The position numbers and the translations under genes are program-made. From Lysobacterales bacterium (GTDB lineage: Bacteria > Pseudomonadota > Gammaproteobacteria > Xanthomonadales > SZUA-36), in contig JABDJL010000123.1 in assembly GCA_013002505.1 (NCBI GenBank), positions 27,541 to 91,540 on the forward strand: a DNA stretch of 64,000 nt. Reading direction: 5' to 3'. The notes below the pieces were generated by a model, which was not told where the DNA came from, did no database searches, and saw nothing but the letters and a program-made list of their open reading frames with translations. Shown here piece by piece: positions 28,530 through 38,355 of the stretch (its first letter is position 1; every line of letters begins with the position of its first letter).

Positions 28530-29507
28530 TTAAAGGAGATGCGCTACGGCGTCCCTTTCCTCGCGTAATTCCTGTTCTGTGGCGCCCATGCGGGCGCGGC
28601 TGAATTCATCGATATCCAGGCCCTGCACGATGCTGTAGGTACCGTTTTCACAGACACACGGGAAGGAATAAATGATGCCAGGCGCAATTCCGTAACTGCC
28701 ATCTGATGGCACCGCCATGGAGACCCAATCGCCGTCCGGGGTGCCCAGGGCCCAATTTCGAATGTGGTCAATAGCTGCGGACGCCGCCGAAGCCGCCGAA
28801 GAGGCGCCGCGTGCCTTGATGATCGCCGCACCACGTTGCTGAACGGTGGGAATAAACGTTTCGCGGTACCAGTCCTGGTCAATTTCCGCACAGGCCGAGG
28901 TCTCGTGAGCCGTGGTGAAACGAATATCGGGGTACTGGGTCGAGGAATGGTTGCCCCAGATCACCATGCGCTTGATGTCGCGATGATGCATCGCGGTTTT
29001 GTCCGCCAGTTGCGCCACGGCCCGGTTATGATCAAGTCGCGTCATTGCGGTGAAATTGCCCGGGTCGATGTCCGGCGCATTAGCCTGCGCAATCAGCGCG
29101 TTTGTATTGGCCGGGTTGCCAACCACCAGCACCTTGATGTCACGGCTGGCCCGGTCATTGATAGCCTTGCCCTGGGGGCCGAAAATCTTGCCGTTGGCCT
29201 CGAGCAGATCACTGCGCTCCATGCCCGGGCCACGCGGCCGCGCGCCAACCAGCAGGGCGAAGTCGGCATCGGCGAACGCGACGTTGGCATCGTCAGAGGC
29301 GATCACGTCATCGAGCAATGGAAACGCCGCATCATTGAGTTCCATCACCACGCCGCCCAATGCCTCCATGGCCGGAGTAATTTCAAGCAACTGCAGAATA
29401 ACCGGCTGGTCCGGACCCAACATGTCGCCAGCGGCGATTCGGAAGCACAATTGGTAGCCAATCTGGCCGGCGGCCCCGGTAATTGCGACGCGGACGGGTT
29501 CTTTCAT
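28530..29507 (-). CDS. mdh: malate dehydrogenase
   Basis: NAD-dependent malate dehydrogenase of the TCA cycle, 325 residues. The dinucleotide site is GAAGQIGY (about residues 10-17). Substrate and catalytic residues are in [31 protein letters not shown] and NHSSTQYPD, where H is the proton acceptor. A clear AAGGAG ribosome binding site lies ahead of the ATG. It is the first gene of a minus-strand unit with prpB and prpC; it would regenerate oxaloacetate for the methylcitrate cycle. Confidence 0.96.
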   Translation of the reverse strand: MKEPVRVAITGAAGQIGYQLCFRIAAGDMLGPDQPVILQLLEITPAMEALGGVVMELNDAAFPLLDDVIASDDANVAFADADFALLVGARPRGPGMERSDLLEANGKIFGPQGKAINDRASRDIKVLVVGNPANTNALIAQANAPDIDPGNFTAMTRLDHNRAVAQLADKTAMHHRDIKRMVIWGNHSSTQYPDIRFTTAHETSACAEIDQDWYRETFIPTVQQRGAAIIKARGASSAASAASAAIDHIRNWALGTPDGDWVSMAVPSDGSYGIAPGIIYSFPCVCENGTYSIVQGLDIDEFSRARMGATEQELREERDAVAHLL

Positions 29508-29660
29508 CGTTTACTCCTTGGTTTATGCTGGATTACGGCCCTTGGAAACCCAGCTAAACAGGCTTGGGCCGAAAGGCGAATCAAAGGTGTTATTGTATCG
29601 CAATTGCACTGCCTGCTGCCCGTGACAACGTGTCAGAAAGACAAGACAAAGGAGTTTCTC

Positions 29661-31376
29661 ATGCCTTTCTCCAGGACCTTTTGGAATCTAGTTCTGACCC
29701 TGGGACTGCTGTCCCCGATTACCCTGAATGCGGCCGACCGGCCCGTGCCGAATAAGTTTGCCGGCCGTTCAGAAGTCATCGCCGCCAACGGCATGGTGGC
29801 GAGCAGCCATCCCCTGGCCACCCAGGTTGGCCTGGATATCCTCAAAGCGGGCGGCACTGCAGCCGATGCAGCGATTGCAGTGAACGCAGCACTCGGACTC
29901 ATGGAGCCCACCGGAAACGGCATGGGCGGTGATCTCCTGGCCATCGTGTGGGACGCTAAGACCGGGCAATTACATGGCCTGAATGCCACCGGCAAGTCGG
30001 GCAGCAAGGTCAGCAGGGAATGGTTTGCAGAGAATGGCTACGAAAAAATCCCATCCTACGGACCACTGACGGTGACTGTCCCGGGCGCTGTGGACGGCTG
30101 GTTCATGTTGCACGAACGATTCGGAAAGCTGCCGATGAAGGACCTGCTGGCGCCGGCCATCCGCTATGCGCGCGAGGGACACCCGGTTCACGAGGTGATC
30201 GCGATGTACTGGGCCGGCCACATCAGGGCGCGGGCACCCTGGCCCGGTTACCTGGAGCAAATGACGATTGACGGTCGCGCACCACAAAAAGGCGAAATCT
30301 GGAAGAACCCCAACCTGGCCAATACCTTGGAAAAAATCGCCAGGCAGGGGCGCGATGTCTTCTACAAGGGCGAAATTGCCAGGACGATTGCGGACTTTCT
30401 CGCCGAGCATGGTGGTTTTGTCACCTACCAGGACCTGGCAAACCACTCCGGCTACTGGGTTGACCCTGTTTCAACGAACTATCGTGGATACACGTTGTGG
30501 GAATTGCCACCCAACAGCCAGGGCATTGCAGCCTTGCAGATCCTGAACCTGCTGGAGGCCTATGACATCTCCGCCATGGGGTTCGGAAGCGCGGACCATA
30601 TCCATACCTTTACCGAAGCCAAGAAGATCGTTTACGAAGATCGTGCGAAGTACTACGCCGATCCCGAATTCAACGACATCCCAGTGGCTGAATTGATTTC
30701 CAAGGAATATGCGGACCTGCGGCGACCCCTGATCAACCCGCTTAAAGCGGCTGACAGTTTTGAGGCGGGCGACCCACTGGTGCTGCGCGACGGAGATACG
30801 GTCTTCCTGAGCACCGCTGACTCTGAGGGCAACATGGTGTCACTGATCCAGAGTAACTGGCGAGGATCCGGTTCCGGCATGACGCCGCCCGGACTGGGCT
30901 TTGTGCTGCAAAATCGCGGTGAAATCTTCAATCTAGACCCGGACCATGCTAACTCGCTGGAGCCCAACAAGCGGCCATTCCACACCAATATTCCGGCTTT
31001 CGTAACGGTTGACGAAAAGCCATTCATGGCGTTTGGAGTGATGGGTGGTGAGATGCAGCCGCAGGGTCATGTACAGATCCTGCTGAACATGATCGATTTT
31101 GGCATGAACCTGCAGGATGCCGGGGATGCGCCGCGGATCCGCCATACCGGTTCCAGCGAACCGGATTTCGGGACCATGCGGCAAGGCGGCAAGATTACCC
31201 TCGAGTCAGGCTTCGAATACGACGTGGTCCGCCAACTGATGGCGCGCGGGCACGAAGTTGAATACGCAGGCAGGAATCCGTACGGCGGCTACCAGGCGAT
31301 CATGCGTGACCCGGAAACGGGCGTGTATTACGGCGCCTCTGAATCACGAAAGGACGGCCAGGCAGCCGGTTATTGA
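29661..31376 (+). CDS. ggt: gamma-glutamyltransferase family protein
   Basis: N-terminal nucleophile hydrolase of the gamma-glutamyltranspeptidase family, exported and self-cleaved, acting on glutathione or related gamma-glutamyl or acyl amides. From ATG 29661 it has 571 residues with a signal peptide ending TLNA. The large-subunit segments GGTAADAAIAVNAALGLMEP and GNGMGGDLLAIV are present. The probable nucleophile threonine is in GDTVFLSTADSEGN, and GVMGGEMQPQGHVQ follows. The first-residue context differs from TTH of classical GGT and resembles the YwrD-like branch, so the exact substrate is uncertain. AAAGGAG lies 6 nt upstream. An open frame upstream of this ATG is antisense to mdh and was not taken. 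Confidence 0.9.
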   Translation: MPFSRTFWNLVLTLGLLSPITLNAADRPVPNKFAGRSEVIAANGMVASSHPLATQVGLDILKAGGTAADAAIAVNAALGLMEPTGNGMGGDLLAIVWDAKTGQLHGLNATGKSGSKVSREWFAENGYEKIPSYGPLTVTVPGAVDGWFMLHERFGKLPMKDLLAPAIRYAREGHPVHEVIAMYWAGHIRARAPWPGYLEQMTIDGRAPQKGEIWKNPNLANTLEKIARQGRDVFYKGEIARTIADFLAEHGGFVTYQDLANHSGYWVDPVSTNYRGYTLWELPPNSQGIAALQILNLLEAYDISAMGFGSADHIHTFTEAKKIVYEDRAKYYADPEFNDIPVAELISKEYADLRRPLINPLKAADSFEAGDPLVLRDGDTVFLSTADSEGNMVSLIQSNWRGSGSGMTPPGLGFVLQNRGEIFNLDPDHANSLEPNKRPFHTNIPAFVTVDEKPFMAFGVMGGEMQPQGHVQILLNMIDFGMNLQDAGDAPRIRHTGSSEPDFGTMRQGGKITLESGFEYDVVRQLMARGHEVEYAGRNPYGGYQAIMRDPETGVYYGASESRKDGQAAGY

Positions 31377-31402
31377 AGGGCGACCTGCATTCAGGGTCTT
31401 AA

Positions 31403-32548
31403 GTGTTTGGCATGAGGAACAACGGCCTCAGGATCGTCGCAGATGCCAATATCCCGTTGCTGGATGAAACCTTCGGCCGGCATGGTGAAATCATCCGTGT
31501 TGACGGCCGCACCCTGAAGCCATCACAGCTCAGGAATACCGATGTGCTGCTGGTGCGATCCGTGACGAGGGTCGCAGCATGGCTGCTGCAGCATTCCCCG
31601 GTTCAGTTCGTCGGTACGGCCACTATCGGTACAGATCATCTCGATATTTCATGGTTGGAGAAACATTCTGTTCAGTGGGCCAGCGCACCAGGCTGCAACG
31701 CCGATGCAGCGGCACAATACACCCTGGCGATGATGATGTTGTCCTGCCAGCGGCTGGAGCGGGATATCTACTCGCAATCGGTTGGAATTGTCGGGCACGG
31801 CAATGTCGGTTCGCGTGTGCGGCGCCTGCTGGATGCACTCGGTATCAGCACGGTTGCTTGTGATCCGCCCCTATGCGAAGCCGGTCACCAGGGTTTTGAA
31901 GACCTCGACGCCATTTTGCAGCGGGACATCATCAGCCTGCATGTACCCTTGACCCACGAGGGGCCACACGCCACATTCCAGATGCTGGACAAGGAACGCC
32001 TTGCTGCGATAGCGGACGGCGCCCTGCTGCTGAATACCGCCAGGGGTGATGTCATTGATGGCGCCGCCCTGCTCCCGGAACTGCATTCGGGCCGGTTGTT
32101 CGCATCGCTGGATACGTGGCCGGGAGAGCCTGGCGTTGATCCATTCCTGCTCGCGGCAACGACCGTCGCCAGCCCCCACGTGGCTGGATACTCGGTTGAG
32201 GGGCGCAACAATGGCACGAGGGCCATTTACGAGGACTATCTGTCCTGGACGAAGTGTGACATGGCCCCGCCAACGCCACGGACGGAAGACTCCTCTCGAA
32301 ACGCATTTACTGCGGAGCACGTGGCAGCCGGGCAGGCCGTCACCTCGACGGTGATCGGCGTCAGCGGCGTGGAGCGGGACGACAGGGCGTTGCGGTCACT
32401 CGGGGGTGCTGCGAACATCGAGAGCGGTTTTGACGCGCTGCGCCGTGATTATCCGTTGCGCCGCGAGTTCGCAGCGTGGACGATCAGTGCCCCGGATGCC
32501 GATTCCAGGTCAAAACTGAAGGCCCTGGGCTTCTCGGTGGCGCAATGA
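31403..32548 (+). CDS. pdxB: erythronate-4-phosphate dehydrogenase
   Basis: D-2-hydroxyacid dehydrogenase that oxidises 4-phosphoerythronate in the DXP-dependent pyridoxal phosphate pathway. The 381-residue length and the opening RIVADANIPLLDETFGRHGE match PdxB. The NAD site is VGIVGHGNVGSRVRRLL, the catalytic arginine lies in NTARGDVIDGAAL, and the histidine in SPHVAGYSVEG. The extra C-terminal domain that sets PdxB apart from other dehydrogenases is present. The start is GTG 31403 with AGGGTC ahead; ATG 31412 is the alternative. Confidence 0.93.
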   Translation: MFGMRNNGLRIVADANIPLLDETFGRHGEIIRVDGRTLKPSQLRNTDVLLVRSVTRVAAWLLQHSPVQFVGTATIGTDHLDISWLEKHSVQWASAPGCNADAAAQYTLAMMMLSCQRLERDIYSQSVGIVGHGNVGSRVRRLLDALGISTVACDPPLCEAGHQGFEDLDAILQRDIISLHVPLTHEGPHATFQMLDKERLAAIADGALLLNTARGDVIDGAALLPELHSGRLFASLDTWPGEPGVDPFLLAATTVASPHVAGYSVEGRNNGTRAIYEDYLSWTKCDMAPPTPRTEDSSRNAFTAEHVAAGQAVTSTVIGVSGVERDDRALRSLGGAANIESGFDALRRDYPLRREFAAWTISAPDADSRSKLKALGFSVAQ

Positions 32549-32671
32549 CGTCGCTGCCCGGCGGCTTCCAGCGATACGCAAATCGTTGCAGTGGCGCTCC
32601 AAAGCCTGTATCTTGCGCCGGCTGCGAGTTCCTCGCACCGCCCTTCCCCACGCAGTGCACTTTAACCCGAC

Positions 32672-34531
32672 ATGATTGAACATTTACGCAATATCGCCAT
32701 CATCGCTCACGTTGATCATGGCAAGACGACGCTGGTTGACGAATTGCTCAAGCAATCGGGCACGCTGGGCGAGCGCGCCGCAACGCCGGACCGGGTGATG
32801 GACTCGAACGAGCTCGAGAAAGAGCGCGGCATCACGATTCTTTCCAAGAACACGGCGATCACGTGGACCGACGAAGGCCAGCAATACCACATCAACATTG
32901 TGGACACGCCGGGACACGCCGATTTCGGCGGCGAAGTAGAACGAATTCTGTCGATGGTCGATTCGGTACTGCTGCTGGTGGATGCCGTGGACGGCCCGAT
33001 GCCACAAACCCGGTTTGTCACGCAAAAAGCGTTCGAGATGGGCTTCAGGCCGATCGTGGTCATCAACAAGGTTGACCGGGACGGTGCGCGTCCGCACTGG
33101 GTGCTGGACCAGACGTTTGAACTGTTCGACCGGCTTGGCGCCACCGAGGAGCAGCTCGATTTTCCGGTGGTTTACGCGTCTGCCTTGCACGGCTACGCCG
33201 GCCTTGAAGATTCGGTGCGAAGCGGTGATATGAAACCCCTTTTCCGCGCCATCGTAGACAACGTATCACCACCGCCGGTCAACATGGATGGCCCGTTTCA
33301 GATGCGCATTTCATCGCTGGACTACAACGCCTACGTGGGTGTCATCGGCATTGGCCGCGTACAGCGTGGTGAAGTGCGGCCCAATCAGCGCATCTGCGTG
33401 ATTGATCGCGACGGCGAGCAGCGCAATGCGCGCGTGCTGCAAGTGCTCGGCTTTCACGGCCTCGACAGGGTCGAGATCGATCAGGCACAAGCCGGCGATA
33501 TCATCGCTGTGACCGGTGTTGAAGGGCTGCGCATTTCGGACACCCTGTGTGACCGCGATGCGCCCGAGGCGCTACCGGCGCTGAGTGTTGACGAGCCCAC
33601 CATCAGCATGACATTTCGTGTCAACAACTCGCCATTTGCCGGCAAGGAAGGCAAGTTCCTGACCAGCCGCCAGATCCGTGAGCGGCTGTTGCGCGAAGCG
33701 AGCCATAATGTCGCCCTGCGCATCGAGGAAACGACCGATGCAGAGAAGTTCCGTGTATCGGGACGCGGTGAATTGCACCTGTCCATCCTGATTGAAACGA
33801 TGCGCAGAGAGGGCTATGAACTGGCTATTTCACGCCCCGAAGTGATTCTTCGGGAAATTGAAGGCCAGACCTGTGAACCCTATGAATTGCTGGTCGTGGA
33901 TCTCGAAGCCGACTACCAAGGCGCGGTCATGGAACGGCTCGGCGAGCGCCGTGGCGTTTTGCAAAACATGCAGCCGGACGGCCGCGGACGGTTGCGCATG
34001 GACTACCTGATCCCGGCCCGGGGACTAATCGGCTTCCAGTCAGAGTACCGAACGATCACGGCAGGCACCGGCTTGCTGTTCCACGTCTTCGACCACTATG
34101 GTCCGTATAACCCTGAACCCATCTCAAGCCGCAATAACGGAGTTCTGATATCCAACGGTACCGGCAAGGCCATTGCCTATGCCCTGTACAACCTGCAGGA
34201 ACGAGGCCGGCTGATTATCGAGCCCGGTGATGACATTTACGAGGGCCAGGTCGTGGGTGTTCATTCGCGTGGCAATGACCTGACGGTTAATCCCCTCAAG
34301 ACCAAGCAGCTGACCAACATCCGCACCGTGCTCAAAGACGAGAACGTGCAGATGGCGGCATTCCAGCGCATGACGCTGGAGCAGGCGCTGGAATTCATCG
34401 AAGATGATGAACTGGTAGAAGTGACGCCTGAGAAAATCCGCATCCGCAAACTGCATCTGCTGGAACATGAGCGGCGCACTGCCGAACGACACGCGAAGAA
34501 GAAAAATCTCGACCTGCCAGAGCAAAATTAA
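32672..34531 (+). CDS. typA: ribosome-associated GTPase TypA/BipA
   Basis: Translational GTPase related to EF-G that binds the ribosome and supports assembly and stress growth. The protein has 619 residues. G1 is AHVDHGKTT (residues 12-20), the switch segment is ERGITILSKNTA, G3 is DTPGHADF, and G4 is NKVDR. Domains follow as in BipA, with SGRGELHLSIL and the C-terminal segment GNDLTVNPLKTKQLTNIR. It is convergent with the M61 peptidase gene, with 17 nt between the stops and no clear terminator. Confidence 0.97.
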   Translation: MIEHLRNIAIIAHVDHGKTTLVDELLKQSGTLGERAATPDRVMDSNELEKERGITILSKNTAITWTDEGQQYHINIVDTPGHADFGGEVERILSMVDSVLLLVDAVDGPMPQTRFVTQKAFEMGFRPIVVINKVDRDGARPHWVLDQTFELFDRLGATEEQLDFPVVYASALHGYAGLEDSVRSGDMKPLFRAIVDNVSPPPVNMDGPFQMRISSLDYNAYVGVIGIGRVQRGEVRPNQRICVIDRDGEQRNARVLQVLGFHGLDRVEIDQAQAGDIIAVTGVEGLRISDTLCDRDAPEALPALSVDEPTISMTFRVNNSPFAGKEGKFLTSRQIRERLLREASHNVALRIEETTDAEKFRVSGRGELHLSILIETMRREGYELAISRPEVILREIEGQTCEPYELLVVDLEADYQGAVMERLGERRGVLQNMQPDGRGRLRMDYLIPARGLIGFQSEYRTITAGTGLLFHVFDHYGPYNPEPISSRNNGVLISNGTGKAIAYALYNLQERGRLIIEPGDDIYEGQVVGVHSRGNDLTVNPLKTKQLTNIRTVLKDENVQMAAFQRMTLEQALEFIEDDELVEVTPEKIRIRKLHLLEHERRTAERHAKKKNLDLPEQN

Positions 34532-34548
34532 ACACGCCCCGGTTCCGG

Positions 34549-36372
34549 TCAGCGATTGACGGTCAGTTCCTGGCCCAGCCATGATTCCAGTCTGCGCAGG
34601 TGGCGGTTACCGAAATCTTCGTCGATCATGATCTCGTAGGTTGCCGGCCGCGCCTCGTCCAGGATGACAGGCACCTCGATGATCCGGCCGTGCCGTGCGA
34701 GCAGCAATTGAACTTCGAGCCCGGGCTGCAAGCGGCCCATGCGGTCTTCGATGGTTTCTCGCGTGACGCGTTCCCCGCTGATGGCAAGCAATTCATCGCC
34801 CGGCAGCACGCCGGCACGCGAAGCACCCATTTCGTGCACCACTGAACTGACAACCAGGGCCGGCACGTCAGCCTCCCAGTTGATTCCCATTCCTGCTTCG
34901 AGCGGCTCATCGGCTGCGCGCGCCGCATTGTTGACCGGGTGGCGGTCGAGCACCAGGCCGTACCAGGCCAGGGCCAGGTCAATATCCAATGAACCGGATT
35001 GGCTCAACAAGGGTTCCAGCCAATCGCGCGTTTCTTCGCCACCCAGTTCCGCGACGATCTGAAGAAACGCACCTTCCGGATACGCCTTAGCCTTCCAGCG
35101 TTGCCAGAACTGGCGCATGACATGGTCGAGATTGACCCGGTTTTTACTCCCGGACCTGAGCCGCGTATCCAGCACAAATCCGAGTACCGCACCCTTGTTG
35201 TAGTAGGAAACAGTGCTGTTGACCGAATTGGCATCTTGCTTGTAGTGGCGTATCCACGCGTCGTGGGAGGCACCGCGCAGGGAGATCCGTTCGCGGCCCG
35301 GGGTCAGCTCCAGTACATGCAGGTCAAGCGCTAATCGCTTGAAGTATTCATCCGGTTCCACCAACTGTGCTCGCGAAAGCAGCAGGTTGTCGTAGTAGCT
35401 GGTAATGCCCTCGGCAAGCCACAAGGCATTGCTGTACTGCTCCTGTTGCAGATCATAGTGCTGCAAGGCCTGCGGCCGCAGCCGGCGCACATTCCAGGCA
35501 TGAAAATACTCATGCGCCGCGAGGCTCAGCCACTTGATGTAATCATCGCGATCCTGCATCTGCCAACGATGTCCCATGATCAGCGTACTGTGATCGTGTT
35601 CGAGGCCCCCGCCACGTTCCGCGAGAATGTTGAAAAACCAGTAGGTCCGGTCGAACGGCAACTCGCCCCAGAATCGATTGCTTGCCGCGACGATGGCCTG
35701 AACATCGCTGGCTGACTGCTCGCTGTCCCAGAACCCGGTGGCCGCGACATTCACCAGGCGGTATTGCTGGCCGCGATCTTCAAACGCATGAATTGGCGCA
35801 TCGGCAATGACCAGCGGATTGTCCACCAGTTCATCAAAATCAGCGGCCATGAACATACCCTGCTCATCCTGCGGCATCGCCGACAGGACATGCTCGAACC
35901 AGGGCGGCTTGTGGACCTTAAGCGCCTGTTGCAATGGCCGGCTGGATTTGTTGTACAGAAATACCGTGGCCGGATTCAGCACAATGTACTCCGGGCTGGC
36001 CCAGCTGGTGTTGACGCTGAGTTCTCCGGCGTGAACACGGTATTCAGCCACCAGGTGTTGCATTCCGCCGGTATTCACCTGCCAGGCATCCTTGGCCGTC
36101 TTCGTAAAGGCGCGTGGATTGCCGGCCCTGTCTGAAAACCGCATATTCTCGATATCAGCGGCAAAATCCCGGATCAGGTAGGAGCCCGGAATCCAGGCCG
36201 GCATGCGCAGCATGGTAGTCGGCCCCGCTACCGGGAATTCGGAACGAACATTGACATATTGTTGTTTGAGGCCGGGGAAACTGACCTCGTGCTGCACCTG
36301 CATTGGCTGGCCTGCGGCATACTGCGCCAGCAGCAGACCAAGAAGTGTTGAGTATGCGCGCAGCCGCAGCAC
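34549..36372 (-). CDS. M61 family metallopeptidase with PDZ domain
   Basis: A 607-residue exported peptidase of the M61 (glycyl aminopeptidase-like) family. The signal peptide covers about residues 1-22. The zinc motif is HEYFH (H287, E288, H291) inside LAAHEYFHAWNVRRLRP, the M61 hallmark. A C-terminal PDZ domain is visible as MGASRAGVLPGDELLAISGE. Proteins of this type cleave peptides in the periplasm; the exact specificity is unknown. The next gene in the direction opposite to transcription, the DAHP synthase, lies 11 nt upstream, so the two may form one transcript. Confidence 0.92.
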   Translation of the reverse strand: MLRLRAYSTLLGLLLAQYAAGQPMQVQHEVSFPGLKQQYVNVRSEFPVAGPTTMLRMPAWIPGSYLIRDFAADIENMRFSDRAGNPRAFTKTAKDAWQVNTGGMQHLVAEYRVHAGELSVNTSWASPEYIVLNPATVFLYNKSSRPLQQALKVHKPPWFEHVLSAMPQDEQGMFMAADFDELVDNPLVIADAPIHAFEDRGQQYRLVNVAATGFWDSEQSASDVQAIVAASNRFWGELPFDRTYWFFNILAERGGGLEHDHSTLIMGHRWQMQDRDDYIKWLSLAAHEYFHAWNVRRLRPQALQHYDLQQEQYSNALWLAEGITSYYDNLLLSRAQLVEPDEYFKRLALDLHVLELTPGRERISLRGASHDAWIRHYKQDANSVNSTVSYYNKGAVLGFVLDTRLRSGSKNRVNLDHVMRQFWQRWKAKAYPEGAFLQIVAELGGEETRDWLEPLLSQSGSLDIDLALAWYGLVLDRHPVNNAARAADEPLEAGMGINWEADVPALVVSSVVHEMGASRAGVLPGDELLAISGERVTRETIEDRMGRLQPGLEVQLLLARHGRIIEVPVILDEARPATYEIMIDEDFGNRHLRRLESWLGQELTVNR

Positions 36373-36383
36373 CGAAGATATCC

Positions 36384-37763
36384 CTAACGTGCGTGATTCT
36401 GGTGCTTGCGCACGATCATCATGGATAATTCCAGCGCCTGTTCATAGTTCAGGCGCGGGTCAACCGTTGACTTGTACGCGCGATCGAGATCGGCCTCCAA
36501 CAGGTCACGGGCGCCCCCGGTACACTCGGTGACGTTTTCGCCGGTCAACTCCAGGTGTACGCCGCCCAGCCGCGATCCGTTGTCCCGGTGACAGTCAAAT
36601 GCGAGGTCCATTTCGGTCATGATATTTCTGAAGCGGCGGGTCTTGATTCCGCTGCCAATGGTCTCGGTGTTACCGTGCATCGGGTCGCAGATCCACAGCA
36701 CGGTCTTGCCCGCATCCCCGACGGCCCGGATCAGCGGCGGCAGATGTTTTTCAATGCCCGTAGCGCCCATCCGGTGTATCAGCGCAATCCGCCCCGGCTC
36801 ATCATGCGGGTTCAGAATTTCGAGCAGTTCCAGCAAGTGGGCAGCAGAAACTGACGGCCCGACCTTGATGCCGATTGGATTGCGAATCCCCCGGCAGTAC
36901 TCAACGTGTGCATCCTCGAGTGCCGTGGTGCGCATGCCGATCCAGGGGAAATGCGTGGACAGGTTGAAATAGCCGACCTGGCGCGGTACCTGCCGGGTCA
37001 GCGCCTGCTCGTAGTGCAGGTGCAATGCTTCATGCGAGGTAAAGAATTCAGCCCGTTCCACGCTGCCCGCACGCCGCCCCGACACCGTTTCCATGAATCG
37101 TACAGAACGCCCAATGCCTTCGGCCAGGGTTCTGAATTCATCGGCCAGCGGCGAATGGTCCAGCCAGCTCAGGTCCCAGTATTCAGGGTGATGCAAATCG
37201 GCAAATCCACCATCAACCAGGGCACGCACAAAATTCATCGTCAGCGACGAGCACGCATGTGCACGGATCAGGCGCCGCGGGTCCGGGTGACGCGCCTCGG
37301 CGGTAAATTCGGGCGAATTAACGATGTCACCACGGTAGCTCGGCAGCGTCACGCCATCACGAGTTTCCGTATCGCTGGAACGTGGCTTGGCGTACTGGCC
37401 TGCGAACCGGCCAATCCGCACGACCGGCATCTGCAGGCCATGAATCAAAGTCAGGCTCATCTGCAGCAGCACTTTGAGGCGGTTGGTGATGACCTGTGAA
37501 TTGCACTCATCGAAGTTTTCGGCACAGTCACCACCCTGCAGAACGAACCGCTCCCCCCGTTGCGCCTCGGCAACCTGCTGCCGCAGGCTCAGGATCTCCC
37601 ACGAAGTGACCAGCGGTGGCAGATCAGCAAGTTCTTTCAGGGCCTCGTCCAGGGCATTCTGGTCGGGGTAGCGGGCCTGCTGGCTGGCATTGAAGGACTG
37701 CCAGGACACCGGGCTCCAGTCTTCTGGCAAGCGTATCGGCGCCGGTTGTGATGGCACATTCAT
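36384..37763 (-). CDS. class II 3-deoxy-7-phosphoheptulonate synthase
   Basis: First enzyme of the shikimate pathway, which joins phosphoenolpyruvate and erythrose 4-phosphate. The 459-residue size and sequence fit the class II (plant-type) enzymes, not the E. coli AroF/G/H type. Visible class II segments are QGGDCAENF, the metal-site region CDPMHGNTE, and HLELTGENVTEC with the conserved glutamate and cysteine. A cysteine also lies in the opening GGDCAE. It starts 1 nt after the dsbB stop on the same strand. Confidence 0.94.
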   Translation of the reverse strand: MNVPSQPAPIRLPEDWSPVSWQSFNASQQARYPDQNALDEALKELADLPPLVTSWEILSLRQQVAEAQRGERFVLQGGDCAENFDECNSQVITNRLKVLLQMSLTLIHGLQMPVVRIGRFAGQYAKPRSSDTETRDGVTLPSYRGDIVNSPEFTAEARHPDPRRLIRAHACSSLTMNFVRALVDGGFADLHHPEYWDLSWLDHSPLADEFRTLAEGIGRSVRFMETVSGRRAGSVERAEFFTSHEALHLHYEQALTRQVPRQVGYFNLSTHFPWIGMRTTALEDAHVEYCRGIRNPIGIKVGPSVSAAHLLELLEILNPHDEPGRIALIHRMGATGIEKHLPPLIRAVGDAGKTVLWICDPMHGNTETIGSGIKTRRFRNIMTEMDLAFDCHRDNGSRLGGVHLELTGENVTECTGGARDLLEADLDRAYKSTVDPRLNYEQALELSMMIVRKHQNHAR

Positions 37764-37764
37764 A

Positions 37765-38262
37765 TCAGGCTTTCCGGTGGGTGAAGTAAAGGGTCATGAT
37801 GGCAAGCCCCAGAAACCAGATCAATGTCCAGCCGGGCATGCTCAGACCCAGGAAACGCCAATGCACTTCGGCGCAACTGCCAGAACCCAGAAACACGGTT
37901 TTCATGACTTCCAGGAATGGAAAATTTTCCAGCATGTAGTTCAGGCCTGGTCCACATTCTGGGACCTGGTCGGCCGGCAGGTTTTGCAACCACACGTGGC
38001 GCCCGGCGACCGCTGCGCCAAACGCCGCGCCAGCCGTCACGATATAACTGTAGACGCGCCTGCCATTGCCAGCCGGGTTGTGAATGGCCGCAAGCAGTGC
38101 AAACCCGCCTATCCACATGAATGCCACGCGCTGGATGACGCACAAGGGACAGGGGTCGAGGTAATCGACATGTTGCTTGTAAAGCGCGTAGCCCAACAAG
38201 GAAGCACAGGCCGCGGCCGTGACGAAGAACCAGGTTCGAAGACTCATTTTGTCCAAAAACAT
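37765..38262 (-). CDS. dsbB: disulfide bond formation protein B
   Basis: Inner-membrane quinone reductase that reoxidises DsbA. The 165-residue protein has four predicted helices. The first periplasmic cysteine pair is CPLC in DPCPLCVIQR, and the second pair is in VPECGPGL and GSGSCAEVHW, so all four redox cysteines are present. It is divergent from hutU with about 93 nt between the starts and is the first gene of a minus-strand run with the DAHP synthase. Confidence 0.93.
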   Translation of the reverse strand: MFLDKMSLRTWFFVTAAACASLLGYALYKQHVDYLDPCPLCVIQRVAFMWIGGFALLAAIHNPAGNGRRVYSYIVTAGAAFGAAVAGRHVWLQNLPADQVPECGPGLNYMLENFPFLEVMKTVFLGSGSCAEVHWRFLGLSMPGWTLIWFLGLAIMTLYFTHRKA

Positions 38263-38312
38263 AACGCTCGATCACCCCAATGATTGAAGCGCAGCCCATA
38301 CCGCGCAAGTTG

Positions 38313-38318
38313 TATAAT
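38313..38318 (+). promoter_or_regulatory. candidate -10 element of the hut run
   Basis: An exact TATAAT hexamer lies 38 nt ahead of the chosen hutU ATG in the dsbB-hutU divergent gap. The nearest TTGAAG is about 23 nt upstream, too far for a standard promoter, so this remains a weak call. Confidence 0.35.
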
Positions 38319-38355
38319 CCGGAGTCTTGCAGAGAGACAGCAACCGGTCACGATA

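Noticed and set aside
28764..29660. Long open frame continuous with the gamma-glutamyltransferase gene on its 5' side
   Set aside because: It is antisense to mdh, codes an arginine- and histidine-rich composition without family features, and the signal peptide plus AAAGGAG at 29661 mark the real start.
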